64,000 bases of DNA, from contig CAWFNX010000005.1 in the NCBI GenBank assembly GCA_963817335.1, positions 1,550,001 to 1,614,000 on the forward strand, read 5' to 3'. Source of the DNA: AV40 sp963817335. Lineage in GTDB: Bacteria; Verrucomicrobiota; Verrucomicrobiia; Chthoniobacterales; UBA10450. A model generated the notes under the pieces. The model did no database searches and had not been told where the DNA came from. It was given only the letters and a program-made list of their open reading frames with translations. The translations under genes and the position numbers were made by a program. Positions within the stretch are counted from its first letter, which is position 1, and every line of letters starts with the position of its first letter. Shown one piece after another: positions 25,924-33,366 of the stretch.

Positions 25924-26283
25924 ATGCGGCGCGGCCTGTACATCGTTTTCGCGATGAGTTGTGCTGCTTGCGCGCAGTTGCCGAGTCTGACCGAAAAGAC
26001 CTGTGAGGTGCATCATATCCGAATGACGCGGCAGGTTGTCGACAAGTCGTACGGTGCGCCTTGGGCGTATGATGAACAATACGTCGCAGCAAGCGCTTCG
26101 TTTCCACACTGGATCGCCTACGTGGGCGGGAACAGTTGCATGCCTCCTAAGGAGCCAAAAAAAGCGACCGCGTACGTCTGCCCGGAGTGCAAGCGTGAAG
26201 CACGCGAATGGGCGCTGAAGCACCGAAAAGACTTGATGGCGCAGATAATACTTGAGGGCGACAAAGACCTAACCAATCGATGA
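25924..26283 (+). CDS. Cassette 8: exported cysteine-containing protein
   Basis: The 119-residue protein opens MRRGLYIVFAMSCAACAQLP, a signal peptide with possible lipobox cysteines at 13 or 16. The mature part has EKTCEVHHIRMTRQVVDKSY and a CPEC zinc-ribbon-like motif near the end. The frame runs 10 bp past the attC8 left core (DLTNR). ATG lies in a TCTATG context 2 nt after the core. Family unknown. Confidence 0.65.
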   Translation: MRRGLYIVFAMSCAACAQLPSLTEKTCEVHHIRMTRQVVDKSYGAPWAYDEQYVAASASFPHWIAYVGGNSCMPPKEPKKATAYVCPECKREAREWALKHRKDLMAQIILEGDKDLTNR

Positions 26284-26362
26284 AGCCAACCGCCCCATTG
26301 CGATGCAACTTCAGGGTTTTTGCCACGACACCCTGCCGTGGCTTATCTCTGTCTCGTTAGAC
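26267..26362 (+). repeat. attC8 (96 bp, short class)
   Basis: The left core is ACCTAAC and the right core GTTAGAC. The short-class arms read GATGAAGCCAACCGCCCC and CCGTGGCTTATCTCTGTCTC. Confidence 0.92.
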
Positions 26363-26365
26363 CTT

Positions 26366-26686
26366 GTGTGCATGACCTCTGATGACGTTCGGGCGCGCAT
26401 AGAGCGTGAGATCGCCAGCACGCCAAATAGCCCTAATCCGCACGGAGTCGATCTACACCGATGCTTGCTTGCCCCGACAAAGCAGCGCTTCGAAGATTCC
26501 TTTCGCAAGGGAGAATATCTTTCGTTGTGGCTTGTCCTCGAAGAAGAGCCTGACTCTCACGATGGGTACAGGATCGTTTACGACGAGCAGCGAGACACTT
26601 TCGGTCTGGCCATCAGAGGCCGCTCCACGGAAGATGTGTTTATCGGCTACTATGGATCCTTTCTCGATACGCTCGCTGGTATGTAG
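26366..26686 (+). CDS. Cassette 9: small soluble protein of unknown function
   Basis: The protein has about 106 residues from GTG 26366, or 104 from ATG 26372. It has no export signal. Acidic with alternating strands (EYLSLWLVLEEEPDSHDGYR, IVYDEQRDTFGLAIRGR), it looks like an immunity- or SMI1-like small fold, but this is only an impression. It is one of the few cytoplasmic cassette products here. Confidence 0.62.
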   Translation: MCMTSDDVRARIEREIASTPNSPNPHGVDLHRCLLAPTKQRFEDSFRKGEYLSLWLVLEEEPDSHDGYRIVYDEQRDTFGLAIRGRSTEDVFIGYYGSFLDTLAGM

Positions 26687-26691
26687 CGGAG

Positions 26692-26814
26692 GTCTAACCA
26701 TGCGCTGGAGCTAACGGCCGCCCGTACCGTGTTCACCTTTTCGATGGCTACTTCCTTTTCACCGTATTTGACGCTCGCTCTCGGCGGCCGTAGCTCAGCT
26801 TGTTCTCGTTAGAT
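26692..26814 (+). repeat. attC9 (123 bp)
   Basis: The left core is GTCTAAC and the right core GTTAGAT. Confidence 0.92.
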
Positions 26815-26829
26815 GACAACGCCGCAAGC

Positions 26830-27255
26830 GTGACGCGACCTGCTACGCCAGTCATATTTCCGCTGCTTTTGCTCGCGCTCGCGCTTGCGACGCTAATGAA
26901 GCGGAAAGACAAGTTCCTCGCCTGGCTTATATTTTCCGCCCCTGTGGTAGTCGCCCAGGACGCTTACATTATTATCACTACACATCATCTCACGTGGAGT
27001 GGCGTCATCAGCACACCACTGGTTCTAGCCTTCATCGTGTTGTACATCCGGCGCTCTCGCTGGGCATGGTTGGTCTTTATGCTCTTCGCGCTCTGTTTTA
27101 GTGGCGTGGTGCTGGAATGGTTGAGCGCCACACCGCACGCTCCTGCCCCAATTCGTTTTCTCGCCGCCGCATCCAGCCTTGCGTTTGGCGTAGCTGCTTT
27201 TGCCTACAGTTTGGTCATTCGAAAGCGATTTGCTCGTTATCACGACACCATCTAA
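26830..27255 (+). CDS. Cassette 10: four-helix membrane protein
   Basis: From GTG 26830 the protein has about 141 residues, with helices at VIFPLLLLALALATLM, FLAWLIFSAPVVVAQ, GVISTPLVLAFIVLYI, WLVFMLFALCFSGVVL and FLAAASSLAFGVAAFAY. A TTG inside attC9 (26800) would extend it. The TAA stop lies in the attC10 left core. No family is recognised. Confidence 0.62.
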   Translation: MTRPATPVIFPLLLLALALATLMKRKDKFLAWLIFSAPVVVAQDAYIIITTHHLTWSGVISTPLVLAFIVLYIRRSRWAWLVFMLFALCFSGVVLEWLSATPHAPAPIRFLAAASSLAFGVAAFAYSLVIRKRFARYHDTI

Positions 27256-27345
27256 CCAATCGATGAAACCAACGGCCCCCGATCGGAACAACTACCGTGA
27301 ACTTGCCACGACACCCTGCCGTGGCTTATCTCTGTCTCGTTAGGT
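27250..27345 (+). repeat. attC10 (96 bp, short class)
   Basis: The left core is ATCTAAC and the right core GTTAGGT. It shares TTGCCACGACACCCTGCCGT with attC8. Confidence 0.92.
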
Positions 27346-27347
27346 CT

Positions 27348-27757
27348 ATGCGCGTCGTCGCGAGTTTGCTGCTGCTGGCCGTCACTTCGCTCGCTGGAGA
27401 CCAGGTACACTTTTTGAGTCGTGGGAGCCGCGGCCAGCTCTTCGTCCGCTGTGGCTGCCGTTGCGGGAATCTTGGTGGAACCCGCAGCTCGGCTTCGGTA
27501 GTCCGCGAGTTTCAGAGCACTTTAAAGAGTTCGCTCGACACCACTTGCCGGAAGTCATCGTGCCAGAGATTTTCGCGGACACGAAGATACATCACACTGA
27601 GCTGACCGAGATTGGCTACACTTTTTTGCTCGCTCAGTGGCCGCGCAAAAGAGTGCTACAGTTGCTGGAGCCGTTTCGTCATTCGCGCGATGCAGAGATC
27701 AGACAGTTTGCGGAAGGTCTGCACGATGATCTGTTGGAGTGGAATGAGCAGACCTAA
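27348..27757 (+). pseudogene. Cassette 11: exported protein gene with a frameshift
   Basis: It opens MRVVASLLLLAVTSLAGDQV, a signal peptide, then goes out of frame at a run of five T at 27411-27415. Adding one T restores HFFESWEPRPALRPLWLPLR followed by ESWWNPQLGFGSPRVSEHFK to the stop in attC11. The restored protein would have about 136 residues. The change is either a real slip in the T run or a read error. Function unknown. Confidence 0.68.
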
Positions 27758-27876
27758 CCATGCGCTCGAGCGAACCGCCGCCCCGGCGCGTGTTCACATT
27801 TCAGATGATTAAAACAGTTTCAGTCACAGCGACGCTCGGGCCCCGGCGCCGGTCGCTCAGCTTGGTCTCGTTAGGT
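27752..27876 (+). repeat. attC11 (125 bp)
   Basis: The left core is ACCTAAC and the right core GTTAGGT. Confidence 0.92.
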
Positions 27877-27878
27877 CT

Positions 27879-28220
27879 ATGGCGCGCTCTGTTCCCCTAT
27901 TGCTCATGATGTCGTTGGTGGTTTCGGTCGCAGCATCGCCGGTCGCGCTTCGACCTGGGGATCCTGCGCTCGACGGCAAAGATTATTTGATTTCGGAGCA
28001 GGACTTTCGCGCGATCGTTTCGGCCGCTCGTGCGTGTCTGAAGAGCAAGGCGCCTGCGTTGAACGCGCGGCGTGTCCATGTGATCACAGCGACAAAGGTT
28101 GAAGTTTTTCTCGGCCCCACCGATAAATTCGGCGAGCAGGGATCTCTCGATGTGCAACGCACTAAGGGTGGATGGAAAGTCGTCGAATGCGCGGCCCCGG
28201 AACGAATCATTCTTGATTGA
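27879..28220 (+). CDS. Cassette 12: exported protein, paralogue of cassette 16
   Basis: The 113-residue protein has a signal peptide (PLLLMMSLVVSVAASPVA). The mature part includes LDGKDYLISEQDFRAIVSAA, RRVHVITATKVEVFLGP and KGGWKVVECAAPERIILD. It is about 86% identical to the product of cassette 16 over the mature region, so one arose from the other by cassette duplication or capture. It is a small alpha/beta domain of unknown role. ATG follows the attC11 core by 2 nt. Confidence 0.72.
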   Translation: MARSVPLLLMMSLVVSVAASPVALRPGDPALDGKDYLISEQDFRAIVSAARACLKSKAPALNARRVHVITATKVEVFLGPTDKFGEQGSLDVQRTKGGWKVVECAAPERIILD

Positions 28221-28230
28221 ACATAAACAG

Positions 28231-28354
28231 ACCTAACCAAGCGCTGGAGCGAACCGCCGCCCGCAAAGAAAATTACAAAGGTGAAATTAGAAAGTAGAAA
28301 ACTGAAAAGTGAGCTCGCTGTCGGCGGCGGTCGCTCATCTTGTTCTCGTTAGAC
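28231..28354 (+). repeat. attC12 (124 bp)
   Basis: The left core is ACCTAAC and the right core GTTAGAC. The centre AAATTAGAAAGTAGAAAACT is shared with attC27 and attC29. Confidence 0.92.
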
Positions 28355-28366
28355 CTAAAGACTCTC

Positions 28367-28681
28367 GTGACCGTTCGCGACTACTTAAACCAGCACATTC
28401 GGCTAGCCACCATTTTTTGCTGGAGCGCCGCGCCGTTCGGTCTTATCAGCGTTTTGGCTTCTACTCATCATGCCATTAGCTATTCCGCGCTTGTCATTGC
28501 CATCATTCTCTTCGGGATCGCATACTATCATACGTTCGCTGCCCGTTGTCCGCGATGCAGGACTCTTCTTCTTCAGTGGTGGGGCTTCGGTGTCCGCGTC
28601 GCCATACCGGACTCATTCACATCTTGCCCATCATGTGGTCTATCATTCGACGTACAGTGCGATGGACACCCAAAGGTCTAA
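28367..28681 (+). CDS. Cassette 13: membrane protein with zinc-ribbon motif
   Basis: From GTG 28367 the protein has about 104 residues. Two helices (ATIFCWSAAPFGLISVLA and YSALVIAIILFGIAYYHTF) precede a CPRC...CPSC zinc ribbon. The layout is the mirror of cassette 22, where the ribbon comes first. The TAA stop lies in the attC13 left core. Function unknown. Confidence 0.65.
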   Translation: MTVRDYLNQHIRLATIFCWSAAPFGLISVLASTHHAISYSALVIAIILFGIAYYHTFAARCPRCRTLLLQWWGFGVRVAIPDSFTSCPSCGLSFDVQCDGHPKV

Positions 28682-28798
28682 CCAGTCAGTGGAGCGAACC
28701 GCCACCCGCCGTGCATCCACGCTTGTCATGACCAGAATCCTTTCACTGCGCGCGACGCTCGCCTCCGGTGGCGGTCGCTCACTTCTTTCTCGTTAGAC
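28676..28798 (+). repeat. attC13 (123 bp)
   Basis: The left core is GTCTAAC and the right core GTTAGAC. It is almost a duplicate of attC4. Confidence 0.92.
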
Positions 28799-28801
28799 CT
28801 C

Positions 28802-29278
28802 ATGCACGCTCGTTTGCTGGGCATCGTTCTGCTGGTAATAGCAATTCATGCGGCCCATGCCAATGAGGGCATCGATAATTTGCCTGAGGTGCTGCGCTTC
28901 GTCCGGAACTCCGAAGCAGTTTATGTTTTTCCAGTCACAGATCCGCATAAGCCGAAGCGTGATGATGCACATCTGCGATTGCTCCCTCGCGACGCTAGGG
29001 AGTCGATCGCGTCCCTGCTCGGAAACTATGACAATTGGTGGCACGGCTTATTCACGATCGCGCTAGAAGAGCCGCTACCCATTAAGATTGGCCTGCTCTT
29101 TCGAATTGGACGAGATGAGCTTGTGCTATTCGCTGATTCCGAAGCAGTCGAAGGGACATTTCGCGGTACTAACATCATCGGCATGCTTGAGGACAAGCCG
29201 AAAAAGAATTTCGAGGATTGGAAGCGGCATTACGCCCAGCCGGAACTAGATTACAAATCAGGTCTAACCAAGCGATGA
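28802..29278 (+). CDS. Cassette 14: exported protein of unknown function
   Basis: The 158-residue protein opens MHARLLGIVLLVIAIHAAHA, a signal peptide. The mature part has PEVLRFVRNSEAVYVFPVTD, RDARESIASLLGNYDNW and GRDELVLFADSEAVEGTFRG. The frame passes through the attC14 left core, adding LTKR. No family is recognised. Confidence 0.68.
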   Translation: MHARLLGIVLLVIAIHAAHANEGIDNLPEVLRFVRNSEAVYVFPVTDPHKPKRDDAHLRLLPRDARESIASLLGNYDNWWHGLFTIALEEPLPIKIGLLFRIGRDELVLFADSEAVEGTFRGTNIIGMLEDKPKKNFEDWKRHYAQPELDYKSGLTKR

Positions 29279-29383
29279 AGCGAATCGCTACCCATTAAGA
29301 AATTTGTTTTTCCTGATTACACATCTGCAACCCAGATCAGCCTCGCTCTCGGTAGCGATTCGCTTATCTCTTTCTCGTTAGGC
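29262..29383 (+). repeat. attC14 (122 bp)
   Basis: The left core is GTCTAAC and the right core GTTAGGC. The arms (GATGAAGCGAATCGCTACC, TAGCGATTCGCTTATCTC) are close to attC18. Confidence 0.92.
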
Positions 29384-29385
29384 GT

Positions 29386-29802
29386 ATGACGCGCCTCGCC
29401 TATAGCTTCGCTTTCCTTGCGGCTGCCGTGGCATCCGCTGTTGCAGACCAGCCATTGCACGTCACCGTGCAGCAACTGGTCGCGACACCGCGGAAATTCC
29501 ACGGAAAGCAAGTGGACGTTACCGGCTACTATCGCGCGAGCCTTGAAGACAGCAGCTTGTTTGTCAGCTCGGCAGCAGCTCGCCAGGCCAACACGCACAA
29601 CAACTGCATCTGGCTTGAGCCGGACATTTGGGATCCACGTGTACACCCGCACCGCCCGCCGAACGTGGCAGACGTTGATCAACTGCGCGGCCACACCGTT
29701 CGCGTCGTCGGCACATTCAGCTATCGTCGACACCGTGAAGGCTGGGGAGATTTGTGGGATCGCGCCATCAAAGAGATTACGTACTTTCAGCGCATGAGAT
29801 GA
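29386..29802 (+). CDS. Cassette 15: exported OB-fold-like protein
   Basis: The 138-residue protein has a signal peptide (LAYSFAFLAAAVASAVA). The mature part has the pattern VTVQQLVATPRKFHGKQVDV, TGYYRASLEDSSLFVSS and LRGHTVRVVGTFSYRR, as in small periplasmic OB-fold domains where 'xGKxVxVxGY' opens the barrel. The assignment is inference. It starts MTR, as do several other cassette proteins. Confidence 0.65.
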   Translation: MTRLAYSFAFLAAAVASAVADQPLHVTVQQLVATPRKFHGKQVDVTGYYRASLEDSSLFVSSAAARQANTHNNCIWLEPDIWDPRVHPHRPPNVADVDQLRGHTVRVVGTFSYRRHREGWGDLWDRAIKEITYFQRMR

Positions 29803-29815
29803 AGCCACCCAATAC

Positions 29816-29939
29816 GCCTAACCAATCGCTGCAGCCAACCGCTGGCCGTCGCGATGTCTAACTTTCAAATGACTTCAACACTCAACTCACTAGCAAAGCT
29901 CGCTCCCGCCAGCGGTGGCTGAGCTTATTCTCGTTAGGT
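29816..29939 (+). repeat. attC15 (124 bp)
   Basis: The left core is GCCTAAC and the right core GTTAGGT. Confidence 0.92.
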
Positions 29940-29941
29940 CT

Positions 29942-30283
29942 ATGACGCGTGAAGTTCCCCTGATCTGCCTGCTGTTCTTGGCGATTTCGGTCGCAGCATC
30001 GCCGGTCGCGCTTCGATCTGGCGATCCTGCGCTCGACGGAAACGATCATCTTATATCGGATGCCGACTTTCGGGGGATCGTTTCGGCCGCTCGTGCCTGT
30101 TTGAAGAGTAAAGCGCCTTCACTGAGCGCGCGCCGCGTGCATGTGATCACAGGGACAAAAGTTGAAGTGTATCTTGGTCCTACTGATAAGTATGGCGAGC
30201 AGGGCTCTCTTGATGTCCAGCGAACTAAGGGCGGGTGGAAAGTCGTCCAGTGCGCGGCACCGGAGCGAATCATTTTTGATTGA
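29942..30283 (+). CDS. Cassette 16: exported protein, paralogue of cassette 12
   Basis: The 113-residue protein opens MTREVPLICLLFLAISVAAS, with the same mature domain as cassette 12 (LDGNDHLISDADFRGIVSAA, KVEVYLGPTDKYGEQGSLDV). About 13 substitutions separate the two mature regions. ATG 29942 lies in the TCTATG context after attC15. The signal peptides differ more than the mature parts. Confidence 0.72.
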   Translation: MTREVPLICLLFLAISVAASPVALRSGDPALDGNDHLISDADFRGIVSAARACLKSKAPSLSARRVHVITGTKVEVYLGPTDKYGEQGSLDVQRTKGGWKVVQCAAPERIIFD

Positions 30284-30293
30284 ACACCAATAG

Positions 30294-30416
30294 ACCTAAC
30301 CATGCGCTCCAGCGAACCGCCGACCGGCGAGAAAATCCCTAAATGAAAATTCCAACATTAAAATCCACAGCAAAGCGCGTTTTCGTCGTCGGTCGCTGAG
30401 CTTGGTCTCGTTAGGC
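30294..30416 (+). repeat. attC16 (123 bp)
   Basis: The left core is ACCTAAC and the right core GTTAGGC. Confidence 0.92.
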
Positions 30417-30419
30417 CGC

Positions 30420-30836
30420 ATGCGCGCGCCGATCGTATTCCGCGGATTGCTCTTCTCGCTGGCCGTGTTTCAGCTTCTTATTCTCATTCTGGCGCTCCCT
30501 CAGGCTGACGCACTGAATAGCCATATACGTTACTTCGTCGTCGGAATGGTGATCGCCGTTTGGGCTCTGTTCTTAGTGCCGTTGATCGGCTTGTGGTTTT
30601 ATCAGCGATGGGCGCGAGTTGTTTTCATCGTCATCCTTGTGATCGCTGTTTTGATCAGCTTTCGTAGAAGCCATATTCATCTCGACGTTCACCTGCCGTT
30701 CTTCTTTAGCACGATAGCTCTGCTGCAACATGGCTTCTACGGTGCAGTCACTGCTATGATGTTTTTACCGCCCGTCAGCGAGTTGTTTGGCAAGCGGTCT
30801 AACCAATCGCTCGAGCCAACGCCTGACCGGCGTTAA
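30420..30836 (+). CDS. Cassette 17: four-helix membrane protein
   Basis: The 138-residue protein from ATG 30420 has helices at GLLFSLAVFQLLILILALP, VVGMVIAVWALFLVPLIGLW, VVFIVILVIAVLISF and FFFSTIALLQHGFYGAVTAM. The last ~13 residues (SNQSLEPTPDRR) are encoded by the attC17 left arm. No family is recognised. Confidence 0.66.
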   Translation: MRAPIVFRGLLFSLAVFQLLILILALPQADALNSHIRYFVVGMVIAVWALFLVPLIGLWFYQRWARVVFIVILVIAVLISFRRSHIHLDVHLPFFFSTIALLQHGFYGAVTAMMFLPPVSELFGKRSNQSLEPTPDRR

Positions 30837-30919
30837 AATTTCCACATGACGACTTCAACACTCACTTCCACGGCAGAGTTCGCTCTCGTCAGCCGTGGCT
30901 CAGCTTATTCTCGTTAGGC
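30797..30919 (+). repeat. attC17 (123 bp)
   Basis: The left core is GTCTAAC and the right core GTTAGGC. Confidence 0.92.
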
Positions 30920-30932
30920 GGATCTTCAAGTC

Positions 30933-31427
30933 ATGAGCACTTCACAGCTGAGCACCCAGTCTGCGGCGGCGCGACGATCGGCAGAAGCCCAGTTGCGTAC
31001 GCTTATCGCCAAGTTCGCGCCCGCGCATCTACGGCTCATAGGCGCAATGCGACGGTGGCTGCGAAAGCGTCTGCCCACCGCCCATGAGGTGGTGTATGAA
31101 TATCGCGACTGCTTCGTCATCAGCTATTCACCGAACGAGCGCGGGTACGAGGGCGTTCTTGCAATCCGCGCGAGCGCGAACGGCGTTAGGCTGTACTTCA
31201 ATCGTGGTAAGGAATTGCCGGATCCTGAGAAATTGTTGCAGGGGTCCGGCAACCAGACGCGCTGGATTCACGTGGAGGGCGCGTCCACACTCGCTCGTCC
31301 GGCGGTCGCGCGCCTGATCGACGAGGCCATCGCTCGCAATCGCGTGCCGTTCGCGCGCACCGGCCGCGGGTCGGTGGTCATTCGTTCGGCATCGGCCAAG
31401 CAGCGTCGGCGGCGTCGCCCCGCCTAA
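30933..31427 (+). CDS. Cassette 18: DUF1801 (YdhG-like) protein
   Basis: The 164-residue cytoplasmic protein has the DUF1801 pattern: LPTAHEVVYEYRDCFVISYS, then GVLAIRASANGVRLYFNRGK, then KLLQGSGNQTRWIHVEGAS. DUF1801 proteins are small iron-chaperone-like (frataxin-fold) proteins found widely in soil bacteria and in integron cassettes. The basic C-terminal tail (KQRRRRRPA) reaches the attC18 left core, which supplies the stop. Confidence 0.82.
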   Translation: MSTSQLSTQSAAARRSAEAQLRTLIAKFAPAHLRLIGAMRRWLRKRLPTAHEVVYEYRDCFVISYSPNERGYEGVLAIRASANGVRLYFNRGKELPDPEKLLQGSGNQTRWIHVEGASTLARPAVARLIDEAIARNRVPFARTGRGSVVIRSASAKQRRRRRPA

Positions 31428-31544
31428 CCAAGCGATGAAGCGAATCGCTGCCGACGCGAAACCAGTTTTGGCATGACAACAAGATCCAGTTTGAGTTCAG
31501 CCTCGCTCTCCCCCAGCGATTCGCTTATCTCTATCTCGTTAGAC
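31422..31544 (+). repeat. attC18 (123 bp)
   Basis: The left core is GCCTAAC and the right core GTTAGAC. Confidence 0.92.
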
Positions 31545-31550
31545 GCGATC

Positions 31551-31892
31551 ATGGCCGCTCTTTCAGCTCCGCCTCATTCTGTTTCCGGTTGGCTGCTCGA
31601 CGTACGCTTTATCTTGGAGATTGTCGGCCTTCTGTTGGCCATTCGGATTTATCGTCTCCGTGGTAGTCGCGCATTCGCGCTGCTGGTGTGGGCTTTTTCC
31701 TGCCTCATTGTCACTCAGATCAGCCTCTTCGCATTGACGGCCATTCAAGGCTACGGTTATCCGCAACTCTCTCGGGTCTGTTGGATATACTTCGGCGATC
31801 CCATTTCGCTGATAATGTTTTTCATGCTTATCATGTTCTCGTTGATCTCTTTTCTTCGTGAGCGCGGTCCCACTTCCACACCTCGCGTCTAA
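31551..31892 (+). CDS. Cassette 19: four-helix membrane protein, relative of cassette 3
   Basis: The 113-residue protein from ATG 31551 contains VRFILEIVGLLLAIRIYR, FALLVWAFSCLIVTQISLF and PISLIMFFMLIMFSLISFLR. The helix order and the LILE...R-Y-R motif match cassette 3. An upstream ATG in attC18 (31473) is less likely. The TAA stop is in attC19. Confidence 0.68.
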   Translation: MAALSAPPHSVSGWLLDVRFILEIVGLLLAIRIYRLRGSRAFALLVWAFSCLIVTQISLFALTAIQGYGYPQLSRVCWIYFGDPISLIMFFMLIMFSLISFLRERGPTSTPRV

Positions 31893-31982
31893 CCAATCGA
31901 TGAAGCCAACGGCCCAATTGCGAAGCAACGTCATCGCGTTTGCCATGAACCCCGCCTGTGGCTTATCTCTTTCTCGTTAGGC
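31887..31982 (+). repeat. attC19 (96 bp, short class)
   Basis: The left core is GTCTAAC and the right core GTTAGGC. Confidence 0.92.
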
Positions 31983-32031
31983 GCTTTGAACTTTCGCGGT
32001 CAACAAAAACGCAGTTAAGAAAGGACATGTT

Positions 32032-32334
32032 ATGGTCAAAGTTGCATTATTCGTTCGCTTGGAAGCGAAACCAGGAAGAGAGAAAGAGGTTGAGAGCTTC
32101 CTGATGGGCGGTCTTCCTCTTGTTATGGAGGAGCCCGCCACCACTGCTTGGTTTGGCATTCGCCTTGGGCCAAGCAGCTTCGGAATCTTTGATGCCTTCC
32201 CGGATGAAGCGGGCCGGCAAGCGCATCTCTCCGGCAAGGTGGCAGCGGCACTGATGGCCAAGGCCAGTGAGTTGTTCTCCGAGCCGCCGTCGATTCAGAA
32301 AGTTGACGTGCTTGCAGCAAAACTACCCGCCTAA
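32032..32334 (+). CDS. Cassette 20: antibiotic-biosynthesis-monooxygenase-like protein
   Basis: The 100-residue protein opens MVKVALFVRLEAKPGREKEV, the standard first strand and helix of the ABM dimeric alpha/beta barrel. FGIRLGPSSFGIFDAFPDEA and AHLSGKVAAALM follow. Such proteins act as cofactor-free oxygenases or as small-molecule binders in the cytoplasm. Unlike most cassettes here it has a 49 bp leader with a good Shine-Dalgarno sequence (AAAGGA) before the ATG. Confidence 0.82.
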   Translation: MVKVALFVRLEAKPGREKEVESFLMGGLPLVMEEPATTAWFGIRLGPSSFGIFDAFPDEAGRQAHLSGKVAAALMAKASELFSEPPSIQKVDVLAAKLPA

Positions 32335-32453
32335 CCAAACGCTGGAGCGAACCGCCACCCGGCGTGAAAAGAAGTTGAGATGTTGAGTCGTTTAGCTGTT
32401 GAGATGAAAACTTGCGCTCTCGTCGGCGGTCGCTCAGCTTGGTCTCGTTAGGT
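32329..32453 (+). repeat. attC20 (125 bp)
   Basis: The left core is GCCTAAC and the right core GTTAGGT. The centre (GTTGAGATGTTGAGTCGTTT) is the same as in attC26. Confidence 0.92.
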
Positions 32454-32458
32454 CTTAA

Positions 32459-32740
32459 ATGACACGCGTTCCGATAAGGGAGTTGCCTTGGCCATTCGCT
32501 TTTGGATTGGTCGGATTTGTAATCGCATTTTTCCTGCAATTCCGTATCAGGTACCACATTGATCCGGACAAAGTGCGAGAACTTGATCAAATGTCCGAGC
32601 TGTATCCGAGAGGAGGCATAGGTTTGCCGCCGCGTAAGATTCTCACTGAGCGCGGAAAGTGGCTGTTGCTGTGGTTTTATTGCGGTTACGCAGCGTTCCT
32701 ATTGTGCGTCGTTTTGTTTATGATTTTGTATGCGACGTGA
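32459..32740 (+). CDS. Cassette 21: two-helix membrane protein
   Basis: The 93-residue protein has helices at PWPFAFGLVGFVIAFFLQFR and WLLLWFYCGYAAFLLCVVLF, separated by a ~35-residue polar loop (DKVRELDQMSELYPRGGIGL). It starts MTRVP. Function unknown. Confidence 0.66.
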   Translation: MTRVPIRELPWPFAFGLVGFVIAFFLQFRIRYHIDPDKVRELDQMSELYPRGGIGLPPRKILTERGKWLLLWFYCGYAAFLLCVVLFMILYAT

Positions 32741-32748
32741 AGCCCGTG

Positions 32749-32871
32749 ACCTAACCAAGCGCTGGAGCGAACCGCCACCTGGCGCGTGTTCAGATTTCAA
32801 ATGATCAAAACAGTTTCAATCGAAGCGCGGCTCGCTCTCGTCGGCGGTCGCTCAGCTTGTTCTCGTTAGGC
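32749..32871 (+). repeat. attC21 (123 bp)
   Basis: The left core is ACCTAAC and the right core GTTAGGC. Confidence 0.92.
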
Positions 32872-32882
32872 CTCCGTCACAC

Positions 32883-33215
32883 GTGAAGCCGAAATTCCAT
32901 CATCACTCTTGCCCCGTTTGTGGGCATCGCGTGAGTTGGTGGCGTCTTTACGCCCGACCTTGGATTTGGGAACGCTGGCCGTGCCCATCATGTGGCACAC
33001 CGCTACGCTTCGACATAAGCTTCCGTTGGTTCGTCGCCATTTTGTGCATAGCTTTTGTTTTCTACGCCATTCACCGACATTTCCATCCGCGCTGGTATGT
33101 GATTTTCTTTCTCGGTGCGGCCATCATGTTACAGGTTAATCGCATTTCTGTTGCGGAGCCGTCGGACAAGAGCGAGCGGCAGCACAATTTGCCTGAGCCG
33201 CCTAAGGATGCCTAA
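32883..33215 (+). CDS. Cassette 22: zinc-ribbon membrane protein
   Basis: The 110-residue protein starts at GTG 32883. An N-terminal zinc ribbon (CPVCGHRVSWW... CPSCGTPLRF) is followed by two helices (FVAILCIAFVFYAIH, WYVIFFLGAAIMLQV) and an acidic/proline tail. Such ribbon-plus-helix proteins are common in this phylum with unknown roles. The TAA stop is in attC22. Confidence 0.7.
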   Translation: MKPKFHHHSCPVCGHRVSWWRLYARPWIWERWPCPSCGTPLRFDISFRWFVAILCIAFVFYAIHRHFHPRWYVIFFLGAAIMLQVNRISVAEPSDKSERQHNLPEPPKDA

Positions 33216-33334
33216 CCAAACGATGAAGCCAATGGCTGAGGGCGCGAAGCGTCGGTTGAGGTGTTGAGACGTTGAGTAGTTGAGATGAAGTTTTGCTCTG
33301 CGATGAACCGTGGCTTATCTCTTTCTCGTTAGGT
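33210..33334 (+). repeat. attC22 (125 bp)
   Basis: The left core is GCCTAAC and the right core GTTAGGT. The centre contains GTTGAG-type repeats (GTTGAGACGTTGAGTAGTTG). Confidence 0.92.
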
Positions 33335-33366
33335 CTATGACACGTGAGTTCCTTGAGGAGAACAAA

